The notes: generated by a model from the sequence alone, not told the origin. 64,000 bases of DNA from Rubrivirga sp046845755 (GCF_046845755.1 NZ_CP177357.1:1116001-1180000), one strand, 5' to 3'. Numbered from the stretch's first letter, positions 1-10,173 are shown. Numbers and translations: made by a program.

Positions 1-1
1 G

Positions 2-544
2 CAGGCGTTTATGCGGCCCGCGCTCCGCGTCTACACGAACACCGACCTGGTCGGCGTCGAGATCGGCGGGTCGGTCAAAAACGTGATGGCGGTCGCCGCC
101 GGGATGTCGGACGGGCTCGGGCTGGGCGACAACGCCAAGGCGGCGCTCGTGACGCGCGGGCTGGCCGAGATCACGCGGCTGGGGCTCGCGCTGGGTGCGG
201 ACGCGCACACATTCGCCGGGCTGGCGGGCCTGGGCGATTTGGTCGTGACGTGCTTTAGCCAGCACAGCCGCAACCGGGCGTTCGGCGAGCGGGTCGGCGG
301 GGGCGAGTCGGCGGAGGCCGCGCTTGCGCGCTCGTCGATGGTGGTCGAGGGCGTGCGGACGACGCAGTCGGTGAAGGCGCTGGCCGAGCGGCACGGCGTC
401 GAGATGCCGATCACGGACGCCGTGTACGCGATCCTGTTCGAGGGGCTCGCGCCCGCCGACGCGGTCGGCCACCTGATGGAGCGGGATCCCAAACTGGAAG
501 GCGCGCATTTCGACACGCCCGCGTTCGACGGCACGGAAGCGTGA
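2..544 (+). CDS. gpsA: glycerol-3-phosphate dehydrogenase [NAD(P)+], C-terminal part (cut by window edge)
   Basis: This gene makes sn-glycerol 3-phosphate from dihydroxyacetone phosphate for phospholipid synthesis in the cytoplasm. Only about 180 C-terminal residues lie in the window. The frame stays open to the left edge, and the first visible residues (QAFMRPALRVYTNTD) match the middle of GpsA, so the in-frame ATG at position 11 is internal, not a start. Family hallmarks are visible: VYTNTDLVGVEIGG, the catalytic-lysine segment GGSVKNVMAVAAG, and the substrate-binding segment LVTRGLAEITRLG followed by GLAGLGDLVVTC and SQHSRNR. The stop at 542-544 is followed by an 87-bp gap. The N-terminal Rossmann NAD site must lie upstream of the window. 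Identity is close to certain. Confidence 0.95.
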   Translation, partial: QAFMRPALRVYTNTDLVGVEIGGSVKNVMAVAAGMSDGLGLGDNAKAALVTRGLAEITRLGLALGADAHTFAGLAGLGDLVVTCFSQHSRNRAFGERVGGGESAEAALARSSMVVEGVRTTQSVKALAERHGVEMPITDAVYAILFEGLAPADAVGHLMERDPKLEGAHFDTPAFDGTEA

Positions 545-597
545 CGGGTACGGGGCGCTGACTGCAGGGGAATGCACCCTCGGCTTGGCACGCCCGA

Positions 598-631
598 CTC
601 GTCACGCATCACCGATCACTCCTCACCCGCA
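598..631. repeat. degenerate word repeat (one arm) in intergenic gap
   Basis: This stretch repeats a short word (TCACGCATCACC, then GATCACTCCTCAC) and runs directly into the next start codon. It resembles the word-repeat arms seen at 43436-43521 and 62705-62790, but no complementary arm is seen nearby. Confidence 0.35.
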
Positions 632-1300
632 ATGACCACCAGCGACCTCCGGCGACTCGCGGCGATGGGGGAGGGCCGCCACCTCGAGTTCAAGAACCGC
701 GTGCCCCGGCCCGAGCGGATCGCGCGCGAGGTGATCGCGCTCGCGAACACGGCCGGCGGCAAGGTGCTCCTGGGCGTCGATGACGACGGGACCGTGCTCG
801 GCGTCAAGGACGCCCAGGAGGAGTTCTTCGCGCTCCAGCAAGCACTCGCGGACCGGATCCTGCCACCGGTCGACCTCGGCTTCGAGCCCGTCCGCGTCAG
901 CCGCACGCGCGAGGCCCTCGTCGTCCACGTGCCCGCCAGCCCGGACCGGCCCCACGTCTTGAAGCCCGACCGCCGCCCCGACGGGACGTTGCCCAAGCAG
1001 CGCGCCTTCGTGCGCGTGGCCGACCAGTCCGTGGAGGCGTCCAAAGAAGCCGTGGCGCTGATGCGCGCCGAGGCGCGAGGCGACGCCGTCACGTTCACGT
1101 TCGGCGAGCCCGAGCGCAAGCTGCTCGCGTACCTCGAGCGCCACGAGCGGATCACCGTCCGCGAGTACGCCAAGCTCAACCAGATGCCGCCGTGGCGCGC
1201 GTCGAAAGCGTTGGTGACGCTGGCGCTGGCGGGGATCGTGACGCTGCACCCTCGCGAGGGCGGCGAGGACGTGTTCACGGCCGGCGCGACCGCGGCGTGA
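632..1300 (+). CDS. AlbA_2 (Schlafen-type) ATP-binding domain protein, probable transcriptional regulator
   Basis: The protein is about 222 residues from the ATG at 632. An upstream in-frame ATG at 572 would add 20 residues encoded by low-complexity repeat sequence, so the internal start is preferred. The N-terminal half shows the AlbA_2 pattern: GEGRHLEFKNRVPRPERIAREVIALANTAGG in outline, followed by the glycine-rich VLLGVDDDGTVLGV. The C-terminal third (KLLAYLERHERITVREYAKL) looks like a winged-helix DNA-binding domain. In this family the AlbA_2 domain binds nucleotide or nucleic acid and the C-terminal helix-turn-helix binds DNA. The target and ligand cannot be told from sequence. It sits alone between gpsA and a lipoprotein gene. 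Confidence 0.8.
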   Translation: MTTSDLRRLAAMGEGRHLEFKNRVPRPERIAREVIALANTAGGKVLLGVDDDGTVLGVKDAQEEFFALQQALADRILPPVDLGFEPVRVSRTREALVVHVPASPDRPHVLKPDRRPDGTLPKQRAFVRVADQSVEASKEAVALMRAEARGDAVTFTFGEPERKLLAYLERHERITVREYAKLNQMPPWRASKALVTLALAGIVTLHPREGGEDVFTAGATAA

Positions 1301-1373
1301 GGGGGTGCAATCGGACTACCCTTGCATGCGCACGCCCGCGTAGCCTTTGGGACGCCCATTCCCTCTCGGCCAG

Positions 1374-1847
1374 ATGCGCACCCTTGCCTGCTTCGCCCTC
1401 CTCGCCCTGATCGCCGCGTGCGACGCGGACCCGGTCGTCGGTCCGTTCGACCACCCGACCTACGACGTGTACCACGCCATGCTCATCACGTCCGACGGGG
1501 TCCCCGAGGTCAGCGCGAAGCTGGGGCTGGCCTTCTACGGGAATGACGCGGTGGTTCCGGGGGAGGACTGCCGCGGGGATGGCGGGTTCTACGGAGTCTG
1601 GGCCCCGGACACGCTCGGCGTCGAGGTCGAGGGGGCCGCGGTCGGCGGCGTCGGGTGCGGCGGCGAGGCCGTCCTCGTCGACCTTCTCAATAGCTCGTCT
1701 CATGAGGCCCCGGTCCGGTATCGCGTCGAGGGCTCCCGTGCCGACGGCCGGCTCGTGGGGACGTGGACGAGGGGCACGGAGGGCGTGGGGGGCATGGTCT
1801 CCGGGCGGCTCGTCAGGGCGGCGACCGAGCCCGTCGTCGTCCCGTAG
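1374..1847 (+). CDS. lipoprotein of unknown function
   Basis: The product is 157 residues from the ATG at 1374. The upstream ATG at 1347 would put charged residues before the signal peptide. The N terminus MRTLACFALLALIAACDADP is a lipoprotein signal peptide with lipobox LIAAC, so the mature protein starts at Cys19 and is probably anchored to the outer membrane. Two further cysteines (EDCRGDGG and GVGCGG) could form a disulfide. The mature part is glycine-rich and beta-like, with no recognised family. It converges with the next gene, leaving only 4 bp between stop codons, and no U-tract terminator is seen there. Confidence 0.75.
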   Translation: MRTLACFALLALIAACDADPVVGPFDHPTYDVYHAMLITSDGVPEVSAKLGLAFYGNDAVVPGEDCRGDGGFYGVWAPDTLGVEVEGAAVGGVGCGGEAVLVDLLNSSSHEAPVRYRVEGSRADGRLVGTWTRGTEGVGGMVSGRLVRAATEPVVVP

Positions 1848-1851
1848 CACC

Positions 1852-2736
1852 TCAGCACCCGACGGTCTCGTGCCGCGCGACGCGGCGGACGAACTGCCCG
1901 GGCCCGGCAGCTGAGGACAGGAAAAGGGCCGGGGCGCTGAGGTTGTAGTGGTTCGACTCGTCGACGAGCAGGTCGAGGCGGCCGTCGCCGTCGAGATCGC
2001 CGGCCCAGAGGAGGGCCGGGTGGCCGTCGTCGCCGCCGACGATCGCGCTGATCGGCAGGCGGCGCTCGCCGTCGTCGAGAAGCAGCACGCGGTCGGGGCG
2101 GGCCCGCTGGCGCTGCGGCATCCAGATCGCCTCGGGGCCCTCCACGATCAAGAGCGACACGCGGTGGTCGCCGAGCGCCAGCGAGAGGTGGCCCGACCGG
2201 ATCGGCCACGCGCCGACAAAGGCCGTCGGGACGGGGCCGTCGGGGAACGGGGCTCCGGGGCGGCGGACGAGCGCCAGCGCGGAGTCGGCCGGGAAGTCCT
2301 CATCCATCCAGAACGTGCTGAACGGGGTCGTGACGCGGACGCCGGTGAACGGGCCTTCGTCGTCGTCGAGGAGCGGGTCCTGGACGGTGTCGACCGTGAG
2401 AATGAAGGACCGAACCTCGACGCCGTCGGCGGTCGGGTAGAGCCCCTGCCAGCGCTCGCCGCTCTGGGCCGACACCTCCCCACCGTGAAAGATGCTCACC
2501 CCACTGATCAGCTCGACGCCGCGGGCGGAGGTGTCGACGGCGGCGACGAGCCCCGCGAGCGTGTCGGGCGCCAGCGAGAATCCGTACGGGCCGCGCGCGA
2601 GCGAGTCGGCGACGGGCTCGGGGTCGACGATCGGCGCGTGCGCCTCGGCGACGGGCCCGACCGGCGCGGGGTCGAGGGGTTCGGGGGCGTCCGCGTGGCA
2701 GCCGGCGAGCGCGAGCAGGAGGAGAATCGCACGCAT
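1852..2736 (-). CDS. lipoprotein with FG-GAP/VCBS-like calcium loop
   Basis: The product is 294 residues. The N terminus MRAILLLLALAGCHADAPEP is a lipoprotein signal with cleavage before Cys13. The next ~35 residues are rich in Pro, Ala and Glu and look like a linker. Near the C terminus the stretch GDLDGDGRLDLLVDESNHYN matches the Dx(D/N)xDGxxD loop of FG-GAP/VCBS repeats, which bind calcium in secreted and surface proteins. No catalytic motif is seen. Similar single-loop lipoproteins are common in Rhodothermia, but their role is not known. The start is divergent from parC, whose promoter lies 45-65 bp beyond it. Confidence 0.75.
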   Translation of the reverse strand: MRAILLLLALAGCHADAPEPLDPAPVGPVAEAHAPIVDPEPVADSLARGPYGFSLAPDTLAGLVAAVDTSARGVELISGVSIFHGGEVSAQSGERWQGLYPTADGVEVRSFILTVDTVQDPLLDDDEGPFTGVRVTTPFSTFWMDEDFPADSALALVRRPGAPFPDGPVPTAFVGAWPIRSGHLSLALGDHRVSLLIVEGPEAIWMPQRQRARPDRVLLLDDGERRLPISAIVGGDDGHPALLWAGDLDGDGRLDLLVDESNHYNLSAPALFLSSAAGPGQFVRRVARHETVGC

Positions 2737-2779
2737 GCCCCGGACAACGCAGAGATCGGGCCGGACGTGTGACGCAGGG

Positions 2780-2803
2780 TGTCACCGGCGGTCGGTACCT
2801 TGG
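2780..2803 (+). promoter_or_regulatory. parC promoter: TGTCACCG upstream motif plus -7 element TACCTTGG
   Basis: TACCTTGG at 2796-2803 fits the Bacteroidota -7 consensus TAnnTTTG in six of the eight positions counted with the free nn, with 24 bp to the parC start. TGTCACCG begins exactly 16 bp before the TA. The parE promoter has the same octamer at the same distance. Confidence 0.6.
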
Positions 2804-2827
2804 ATCCGTCCCCCCAGATCTGGATAA

Positions 2828-5173
2828 ATGCCCGTCGTCGACACGATCCCGCTCCACGAAACGGCCAAGGAGCGGTACCTCACCTACGCCCTGTCGGTCA
2901 TCACGAGCCGCGCGCTCCCCGACGTCCGCGACGGCCTCAAGCCCGTCCAGCGCCGCATCCTGTACGCGATGGCCACGAACCTGCGGCTCCAGCCGGACGC
3001 CCGGTTCCGCAAGTCGGCCACGATCGTCGGCGAGGTGATGGGCAAGTACCACCCCCACGGCGACACGGCCATCTACGACGCGATGGTCCGGATGGCCCAG
3101 CCGTGGTCGCTGCGTGCGCCGCTCGTCGACGGGCAGGGCAACTTCGGCTCGCTCGACGGCGACTCGCCGGCGGCGATGCGCTACACCGAGGCCCGCCTGC
3201 GGCCCCTCGGCGCGGCGCTCCTGGCCGAGATCAAGCAGGACACGGTCGCCTTCCGGCCGACCTACGACGGCCAGCTGTTCGAGCCCGTCGTGCTCCCGGC
3301 GCCGGTCCCCAACTTCCTGATCAACGGCGCGACGGGCATCGCGGTCGGGATGGCGACGAACGTGCCGCCGCACAACGCGGGCGAGATCATCGACGCGTGC
3401 CTGTCGCTCATCAAGAGCCCGAACGCGCGGATCGAGACGCTGCTGGCGTCGGTCCAGGGCCCCGACTTCCCGACGGGCGGGCGGATCCTGAACACGGCGG
3501 CCGAGATCCAAAAGATCTACGAGACCGGCGAGGGCGCCATCGACCTGAGGGGCGAGTACACGACCGAGGGCAAGACGACCGTCGTCGTCACGTCCATCCC
3601 GTACGCGGTCCAGAAGGGCGACCTCATCGAGAAGATCGCCGACCACATCCGGGGCGGGAAGGTGCCCCAGATCGTCGACATCCGCGACGAGTCGACCGAG
3701 GACGTGCGGATCGTGCTCGAGCTCAAGCGCGGGTCGTCGTCAGAGGCGGCGATGGCGTACCTCTTCAAGCACACGCCGCTCCAGACGCGCTTCCACGTCA
3801 ACCTCACGGCGCTCGTGCCGACCGACAACCCGGAGGTCGCCGCGCCCGAAAAGGTGGACCTGCGGACCGCCCTCCGCCACTTTTTGGACTTCCGCCTGGA
3901 GGTCGTCACCCGGCGGCTGGCGTTCGAGCTGCGCGCGTTGGAAAAGCGGATCCACATCCTCAAGGGCTTCGAGATCATTTTCGACGCGCTCGACGAGGCC
4001 ATCAAGCTGATCCGCGCCTCGAAGAACAAGGCCGACGCCAACGCGCGCCTGCGACACCGCTTCGGGATCGACGAGGACCAGGCCGACGCGGTCCTCGAGA
4101 TCAAGCTGTACCGGCTGGCGCGGATGGAGATCGACGCGATCCGCAAGGAGCTGGCCGAGAAGGAGGCGCGCGCCGCCGAGATCCGCGCCTTGCTCGCGGA
4201 CGAGGCCGGGCGGTGGGGGATGGTCCGCAAAGAGCTCCGCGCCGCCCGCAAGCAGTTCGCCGACGACCGCCGCACGACGGTCGCCGGGCCCGACGCGGTC
4301 ATCGAGTACGCCGCCGAGGACTACATCTTGAAGGAGGACGTCTACGTCATCGTGACGAAGGACGGCTGGGTCAAGCGCCAGCGCTCGTACACCGACCTCG
4401 GCGCGATCCGCGTCCGCGAGGGCGACCGCGTGCTGTACGCGCTCGCGGCCTCGACGCGCGCCACGATGGGCTTTATGTCGTCCGCCGGGCGCTGCTACAC
4501 CGTCCGCGTGGACGACCTGCCGCAGACGACGGGGTATGGCGACCCGGTCCAGAAGTACTTCGACTTCGCCGACCGCGAGACGGTCGTGGGCGTGGCCCCG
4601 TTCGACCCCCGCGTGCTGCCGGTCGGGATCCCCGAGGTCGGCGGCGTGCCCCAGCCGGAGCTGTTCGCCGGCGACGGCGCCCCGCCCGCCGACACCGTGC
4701 TCGGGCCGTACCTCGTCGCCGTGTCCTCGGACGGGTTGGCGGTGCGGCTGGAGGTCGAGCCGTTTATCGACCCGTCGAACAAGAACGGCCGCGTGATGAT
4801 GCGCTTGGCGCCGAACCAGCGCGTGGTCAACGCCGAGGTGGCGTCGGGCTCGGAGAACGTGTGCCTGGCGAGCCGGCAGGGGCGGGCGCTGATCTTCCCC
4901 GTGCCCCAGGTGCCCGTCTTCAAGAGCGCCGCCAAGGGCGTGATCGCGATGCGGCTCTCCGGGACGGACGACCGCGTGCTCGGCATGGCGCTCTCCGACG
5001 CCGCGCGGCGCGGGCTGGAGGTCGAGACGAGCCGGGGCCGGACGGAGATCGTGCGGACGACCAAGTTCGAGGTCTCGAACCGGGGCAACAAGGGCGCGAC
5101 GATCATCTCGAAGGGGACGCTCAAGGCGGCCACGCCGGACCCCGTGGAGCTGCATCTGCCGGGGCGGGAGTGA
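2828..5173 (+). CDS. parC: DNA topoisomerase IV subunit A (ParC/GyrA family)
   Basis: This is the DNA breakage-reunion subunit of a type IIA topoisomerase and decatenates or relaxes DNA with ParE. It has 781 residues. The N-terminal winged-helix region holds the catalytic tyrosine in SPAAMRYTE (Tyr119) and the quinolone pocket KYHPHGDTAIYDAM, with Thr80 at the position of E. coli GyrA Ser83. The coiled-coil and C-gate follow, then a C-terminal beta-pinwheel from about residue 490. The segment DGLKPVQRRILYAM is of the ParC type (GyrA usually has KPVHRR), and no canonical GyrA box is seen, only NRGNKG near the C terminus. The parE gene lies 1.3 kb downstream with a matched promoter. It could act as gyrase if the cell has no other pair. 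Confidence 0.85.
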   Translation: MPVVDTIPLHETAKERYLTYALSVITSRALPDVRDGLKPVQRRILYAMATNLRLQPDARFRKSATIVGEVMGKYHPHGDTAIYDAMVRMAQPWSLRAPLVDGQGNFGSLDGDSPAAMRYTEARLRPLGAALLAEIKQDTVAFRPTYDGQLFEPVVLPAPVPNFLINGATGIAVGMATNVPPHNAGEIIDACLSLIKSPNARIETLLASVQGPDFPTGGRILNTAAEIQKIYETGEGAIDLRGEYTTEGKTTVVVTSIPYAVQKGDLIEKIADHIRGGKVPQIVDIRDESTEDVRIVLELKRGSSSEAAMAYLFKHTPLQTRFHVNLTALVPTDNPEVAAPEKVDLRTALRHFLDFRLEVVTRRLAFELRALEKRIHILKGFEIIFDALDEAIKLIRASKNKADANARLRHRFGIDEDQADAVLEIKLYRLARMEIDAIRKELAEKEARAAEIRALLADEAGRWGMVRKELRAARKQFADDRRTTVAGPDAVIEYAAEDYILKEDVYVIVTKDGWVKRQRSYTDLGAIRVREGDRVLYALAASTRATMGFMSSAGRCYTVRVDDLPQTTGYGDPVQKYFDFADRETVVGVAPFDPRVLPVGIPEVGGVPQPELFAGDGAPPADTVLGPYLVAVSSDGLAVRLEVEPFIDPSNKNGRVMMRLAPNQRVVNAEVASGSENVCLASRQGRALIFPVPQVPVFKSAAKGVIAMRLSGTDDRVLGMALSDAARRGLEVETSRGRTEIVRTTKFEVSNRGNKGATIISKGTLKAATPDPVELHLPGRE

Positions 5174-5238
5174 CCTCCCCACACGCGTCCTTGGCTGGCA
5201 TGTGCGACACGGCGCCTGTCGGTGCGAGGCGGCACAGT

Positions 5239-5751
5239 CTAGAATCCGATCCGCAGCCCGCCGGAGACAGTGACGGCGGTCCGGTCGCCGATGGAGGCGC
5301 GGGCCTGCGCAAATGGAGCGATGAGTCCGCTGCCGAACGTCGCGCCCGCCAGCACATTCCCACCGACGGAGCGCGAGCTGCTGTCCAGGTCGCCCTCGAC
5401 CGCGTCGTCGTCGGCGGTGTCGAGCTCCAGGCTCACGAACGACACGCCGGCGCCGACATACGGCCGAGCCACGCCGGCACCGAAGGACGCGACCACGTCG
5501 AGGTTGCCTTGCAAGACTTCCTTGTTGAACACGCGGCCGTCCCGGTCGAACTCGGCGGGCACCACGAACTCGCCGGAGGCGCGGACTGCCAGCGCGACGG
5601 GTGCCGCAGTGGGCAGGCCGATCTCGACGCCGAGGCCGACGAGCGGATTCGGAGCTTCGAGGTCGTACCCGGCGTAGGGAAGGACGGCCAGTTGGGCGGA
5701 GGCGACCGGGGCCGTCAGGGCGACGGCGGCGAGGAGGGCGGCGAAACGCAT
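5239..5751 (-). CDS. outer-membrane beta-barrel protein
   Basis: The product is 170 residues with a Sec signal peptide (MRFAALLAAVALTAPVASAQ, likely cut before Gln20). The mature part alternates short hydrophobic strands with polar turns, and about every tenth residue is Gly or an aromatic (FGAGVARPYVGAGVSF, LAGATFGSGLIAPFAQARAS). It ends in SGGLRIGF, a terminal phenylalanine typical of BAM-inserted barrels. The size suggests an eight-stranded OmpA/OmpW-like barrel, although no family signature is sharp enough to name it. The first strand shows PYAGYDLEAPNPLVGLGVEI. It is followed on the same strand by no other gene and lies 65 bp from parC's stop. Confidence 0.75.
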   Translation of the reverse strand: MRFAALLAAVALTAPVASAQLAVLPYAGYDLEAPNPLVGLGVEIGLPTAAPVALAVRASGEFVVPAEFDRDGRVFNKEVLQGNLDVVASFGAGVARPYVGAGVSFVSLELDTADDDAVEGDLDSSSRSVGGNVLAGATFGSGLIAPFAQARASIGDRTAVTVSGGLRIGF

Positions 5752-5865
5752 GGTGTCGTGGGCATGTAGGCGAGCCCTCCGACTGAGGTGCTCTACCCCG
5801 AACGCCCGGATCTACAGCTCCACCGGTCATCGGTCTCACTCGCCTCGGGCCCGAGGCGGGGAAGC

Positions 5866-6324
5866 TCAAGCGCGGTAGTCTGCAGGGCGGAGAGCGCCGC
5901 TGGCGTCCCTCGCGTGCGTCTCGGCGCCCGCCACCCGGTCCGTGTTCTGCGCCGCCGCGCACCGCCAGCCGTCCGCGCCCCGGCGCATCACGAACGTGAA
6001 CACGGTCTGCCGCGCGCCCGGCGCCGCGACCCCGCCGCCCGCCGACTGCCCCTCCAGCGCCATCACGGCGTGGACGACCGCGACGCCGTCCGCCAGCGCC
6101 TTCTCGCGCGTCCGCACCACGCGCAGCGTCGAGTTGGGGAAGATGACGCGCAAGCCGTAGGCGTGCGCCCGGCGGATCGCCGCCCGGTCGTGCCACCACA
6201 GGCCGACCACGTTGACGAACTCGGCGTCGCGCTCGAACAGGTCCGCAAGCGCGTCCGCGTCGCGCGCCATCCAGGTGGCGACAAATGCGGCGGGCATCGC
6301 GGACGGGGAGGGGAGAGCGGGCAT
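5866..6324 (-). CDS. SnoaL-like / SgcJ-EcaC family protein
   Basis: The product is 152 residues, or 144 if translation begins at the second ATG at 6300. The pattern FVATWMARDADALADLFERDAEFVNVVGLWWHDRAAI in outline, followed by a long curved sheet and RCAAAQNTD near the end, is that of the NTF2-like SgcJ/EcaC (DUF4440) family. These are small cone-shaped barrels, often of unknown substrate, and some are ketosteroid-isomerase-like or subunits of oxidoreductases. Trp and His residues line the pocket (LWWHD). No signal peptide is seen, so it is probably cytoplasmic. It diverges from parE, whose promoter lies in the 129-bp gap. Substrate unknown. Confidence 0.75.
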   Translation of the reverse strand: MPALPSPSAMPAAFVATWMARDADALADLFERDAEFVNVVGLWWHDRAAIRRAHAYGLRVIFPNSTLRVVRTREKALADGVAVVHAVMALEGQSAGGGVAAPGARQTVFTFVMRRGADGWRCAAAQNTDRVAGAETHARDASGALRPADYRA

Positions 6325-6400
6325 GGCGGTGCGGCGTGATCCGGGCCCACGCGCGGCGGCGGACCGGGGTCCCGAACCGTGCGGGCGGGTGTCGCGCGGC

Positions 6401-6424
6401 TGTCACCGCCGCCGCGTACCTTCG
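6401..6424 (+). promoter_or_regulatory. parE promoter: TGTCACCG upstream motif plus -7 element TACCTTCG
   Basis: TACCTTCG at 6417-6424 is the -7 element, 29 bp before the parE start. TGTCACCG at 6401-6408 begins 16 bp before the TA, exactly as at parC. A looser GTGT lies 20-21 bp upstream of the octamer's end in both. Confidence 0.6.
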
Positions 6425-6453
6425 GGCTACGAAAACGTCCCCCCTGCGTTCAG

Positions 6454-8383
<1,930 letters not shown>

Positions 8384-8391
<8 letters not shown>

Positions 8392-8593
8392 GCCCGCCCG
8401 CCCCGACCGCTCGGACTGGCCGGTCCACGTCTACAAGATGGGGGAGGAGCCCCCGGATTGGGTGTACTGGCAGACACGGCCGATGTCCGAGCGGCTCGCG
8501 GCCGGGGAGGACCTCCGGCGACGCTACTATGGGATCGACTATGACGCTTCCCCAGGACTTCCTCGAGTGTGCCGAGTTGTTCGTCGCCCATGA
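8384..8593 (+). CDS. small antitoxin-like partner of an MNT-type nucleotidyltransferase
   Basis: The product is 69 residues. It starts inside the last codons of parE and its 3' end overlaps the next start by about 53 bp in another frame. The sequence WVYWQTRPMSERLAAGEDLR followed by RRYYGIDYDASPGLPRVCRV fits a short protein found beside nucleotidyltransferases in many Bacteroidota, of the form YW-x-S/T-R-P-x-E-R-L...LRR-x-YYG...RLQRVxRV. That this family acts as an antitoxin is inferred from the gene pairing and is not shown. There are no membrane segments. It was retained despite the double overlap because both the pattern and the neighbour fit. Confidence 0.7.
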
Positions 8594-8999
8594 CGTGCGG
8601 TTCATGGTCGTCGGCGGGCACGCGGTGATGGCGCACGGGTACCCACGGTCCACCGACGACTTCGACCTATGGGTTGAGCCGACGCCGGAGAACGGGGACC
8701 GCGTCGTGCGGGCGCTCGGAGCGTTCGGATTCCAGAGCCTCGGACTGCAACGGGAGGACTTCGCCGCAGAAGATGTCATCATTCAACTCGGGCGGGCGCC
8801 TCGGCGGATCGATGTGATCACGTCGATCACCGGAGCCACGTTCGAGGCTTGCTATCCCGGCCGGGTCTACGTGGACGTGGGCGAGTTGCGTCTCCCCGTC
8901 ATCGGGCGGGAGTGTCTCATCGCCAACAAGCTGGCGACCGGCCGGCTTAAGGATCTCGCGGATGTCGAGGGACTCGGCGAGCTTCCCTCCGACGAATGA
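8541..8999 (+). CDS. MNT-like nucleotidyltransferase (DUF6036/AbiEii-type fold)
   Basis: The product is 152 residues from ATG 8541 (156 from the in-frame ATG at 8529). It has a minimal nucleotidyltransferase fold: the glycine turn FMVVGGHAVMAHG (Gly25-Gly26), the acidic pair STDDFDLWVEP (Asp40 and Asp42), a third acidic residue in RRIDVITSITG (Asp91), and the C-terminal LIANKLATGRLKDLADVE with conserved Lys and Asp. All catalytic residues are present, so it is probably active in transferring a nucleotide to an RNA or protein target. Proteins of this type form toxin-antitoxin pairs with small partners, as here. It overlaps the partner upstream and, by ATGA, the membrane protein downstream. Confidence 0.82.
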   Translation: MTLPQDFLECAELFVAHDVRFMVVGGHAVMAHGYPRSTDDFDLWVEPTPENGDRVVRALGAFGFQSLGLQREDFAAEDVIIQLGRAPRRIDVITSITGATFEACYPGRVYVDVGELRLPVIGRECLIANKLATGRLKDLADVEGLGELPSDE

Positions 9000-9190
9000 A
9001 CCCACTCGACCGAACCGGCCTGACCCTGCTGGCGGGCGGCGCCGGGCTGGCGCTGCTGAACCTTGTCGGCGCCGCCCTTGGGTGGACGGTTGGCCCCCTG
9101 CGGCCAGCGCTGTCGGGCGTGCTGATGGCGGCCGGGCTGGCCCTGCTGGCAGTCGGCGTGCTGGCGCGGATGCGCGAGCCCGAGGACTAG
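8996..9190 (+). CDS. small two-helix membrane protein
   Basis: The product is 64 residues, and its ATG overlaps the stop of the nucleotidyltransferase gene (ATGA), so it is likely co-translated. Two hydrophobic helices are clear: about residues 8-30 (LTLLAGGAGLALLNLVGAAL) and 36-58 (LRPALSGVLMAAGLALLAVG). The ends are charged (MNPLDRT and ARMREPED). No family is recognised. Possibly it is an accessory of the upstream pair or simply the next gene in the run. It converges with the DUF3667 gene, with one base between the two stop codons. Confidence 0.65.
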   Translation: MNPLDRTGLTLLAGGAGLALLNLVGAALGWTVGPLRPALSGVLMAAGLALLAVGVLARMREPED

Positions 9191-9191
9191 C

Positions 9192-10058
9192 CTAACCGGC
9201 GTGGGCGCCCTGCCAGCCCGCCCAGAACCCGATGGCGAGCGCGCCCACCATGAACACGGCGAAGTAGATCACGAGCGCGACGACGATCGACAGGACGGAG
9301 AGCCCGACCGAACCGGGGCGGCGGTCGAAAAAGCCCCGCGCACCGATGGCCGCGTAGACGAAGTACAGCACCAGCCCGCCCGAACTCAGGGGCGCCGACT
9401 GCAGCCAGGCGCTCAGGGGCATGAAGACCAGCATGCTCGGGATGACGACGGCCACCTCGAGGTACGCGCCGAAGACAGCGCACTCGGCCATCGTGCGGCC
9501 GCGGTCCGCCAGCAGCCAGCGCAGCAGCGCCGCGAACGGCAGAATGATGAACAGCGTGAAGTAGGCGCCGTAGGTGAACAGCACCTCCATCGTCGTTTCC
9601 ATCGCAGTCGTCGCGAACGCCATCGCCGGGTCCGCGCTGGCGTCGGCCGGGAGCGCGGCGGCGAGCTGAGAGTCCAGCTGCGCGCGCATCATCGCGTGCA
9701 GGTCGTTCTCGAAGACCCCGTAGATGACCGCGTAGAGCGCGTAGGCGACGAAGAGCAGCGTGATCGGGTGCGTGTAGGTCTGGCGCCGCCCTTCGACGAA
9801 CGCGAGCGCCACGGCGCCCGGGTTGCGCATCACGTCCAGCACCGTCCGCAGCAGCCCCCGGTGGAGGTTGAGGCGGCGGACCCGGAAGTCGTGCCACAGC
9901 GAGCGGAACGTCAGGCGGTCGGCGACCGACTCGTGCTGGCCGCAGCCGTGGCAGAACGGGCCCGCGAGCGCCGTCCCGCACTGGAGGCACCGCGCGTCGC
10001 TTGCGGCGCCGTCGCCGGCGGGCGCCAGCGAGAGGGTGGGGAGGTCGGAGGTCTCCAT
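9192..10058 (-). CDS. DUF3667 family membrane protein with N-terminal zinc ribbon
   Basis: The product is 288 residues from the ATG at 10058; longer reading frames upstream encode Arg-rich filler and are rejected. A zinc ribbon at residues 24-39 has four cysteines (CLQCGTALAGPFCHGCGQ). The motif TFRSLWHDFRVRRLNLHRGLLRTV, in outline, is the conserved DUF3667 region that links the ribbon to the membrane part. Four to five transmembrane helices follow (for example LLFVAYALYAVIYGVF, VLFTYGAYFTLFIILPFAAL, LVLYFVYAAIGARGFF). DUF3667 proteins are widespread in Bacteroidota, with no known function. It is divergent from the histidine phosphatase gene. Confidence 0.8.
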   Translation of the reverse strand: METSDLPTLSLAPAGDGAASDARCLQCGTALAGPFCHGCGQHESVADRLTFRSLWHDFRVRRLNLHRGLLRTVLDVMRNPGAVALAFVEGRRQTYTHPITLLFVAYALYAVIYGVFENDLHAMMRAQLDSQLAAALPADASADPAMAFATTAMETTMEVLFTYGAYFTLFIILPFAALLRWLLADRGRTMAECAVFGAYLEVAVVIPSMLVFMPLSAWLQSAPLSSGGLVLYFVYAAIGARGFFDRRPGSVGLSVLSIVVALVIYFAVFMVGALAIGFWAGWQGAHAG

Positions 10059-10173
10059 CGACGTGTCCAAGACGTGTGTGGGAAGATGGCACTCGGAGCC
10101 CGGAGCCGTCAACCCGGAGGATCCTCCCGGCGGGGCCGATGCGTCTATCCTTCCGGCCCTTGCCGCCTTGTCC

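Noticed and set aside
5174..5238. A hairpin after parC (CGACA...TGTCG) as its terminator
   Set aside because: The stem is only five base pairs with a seven-base loop, and there is no U-tract.
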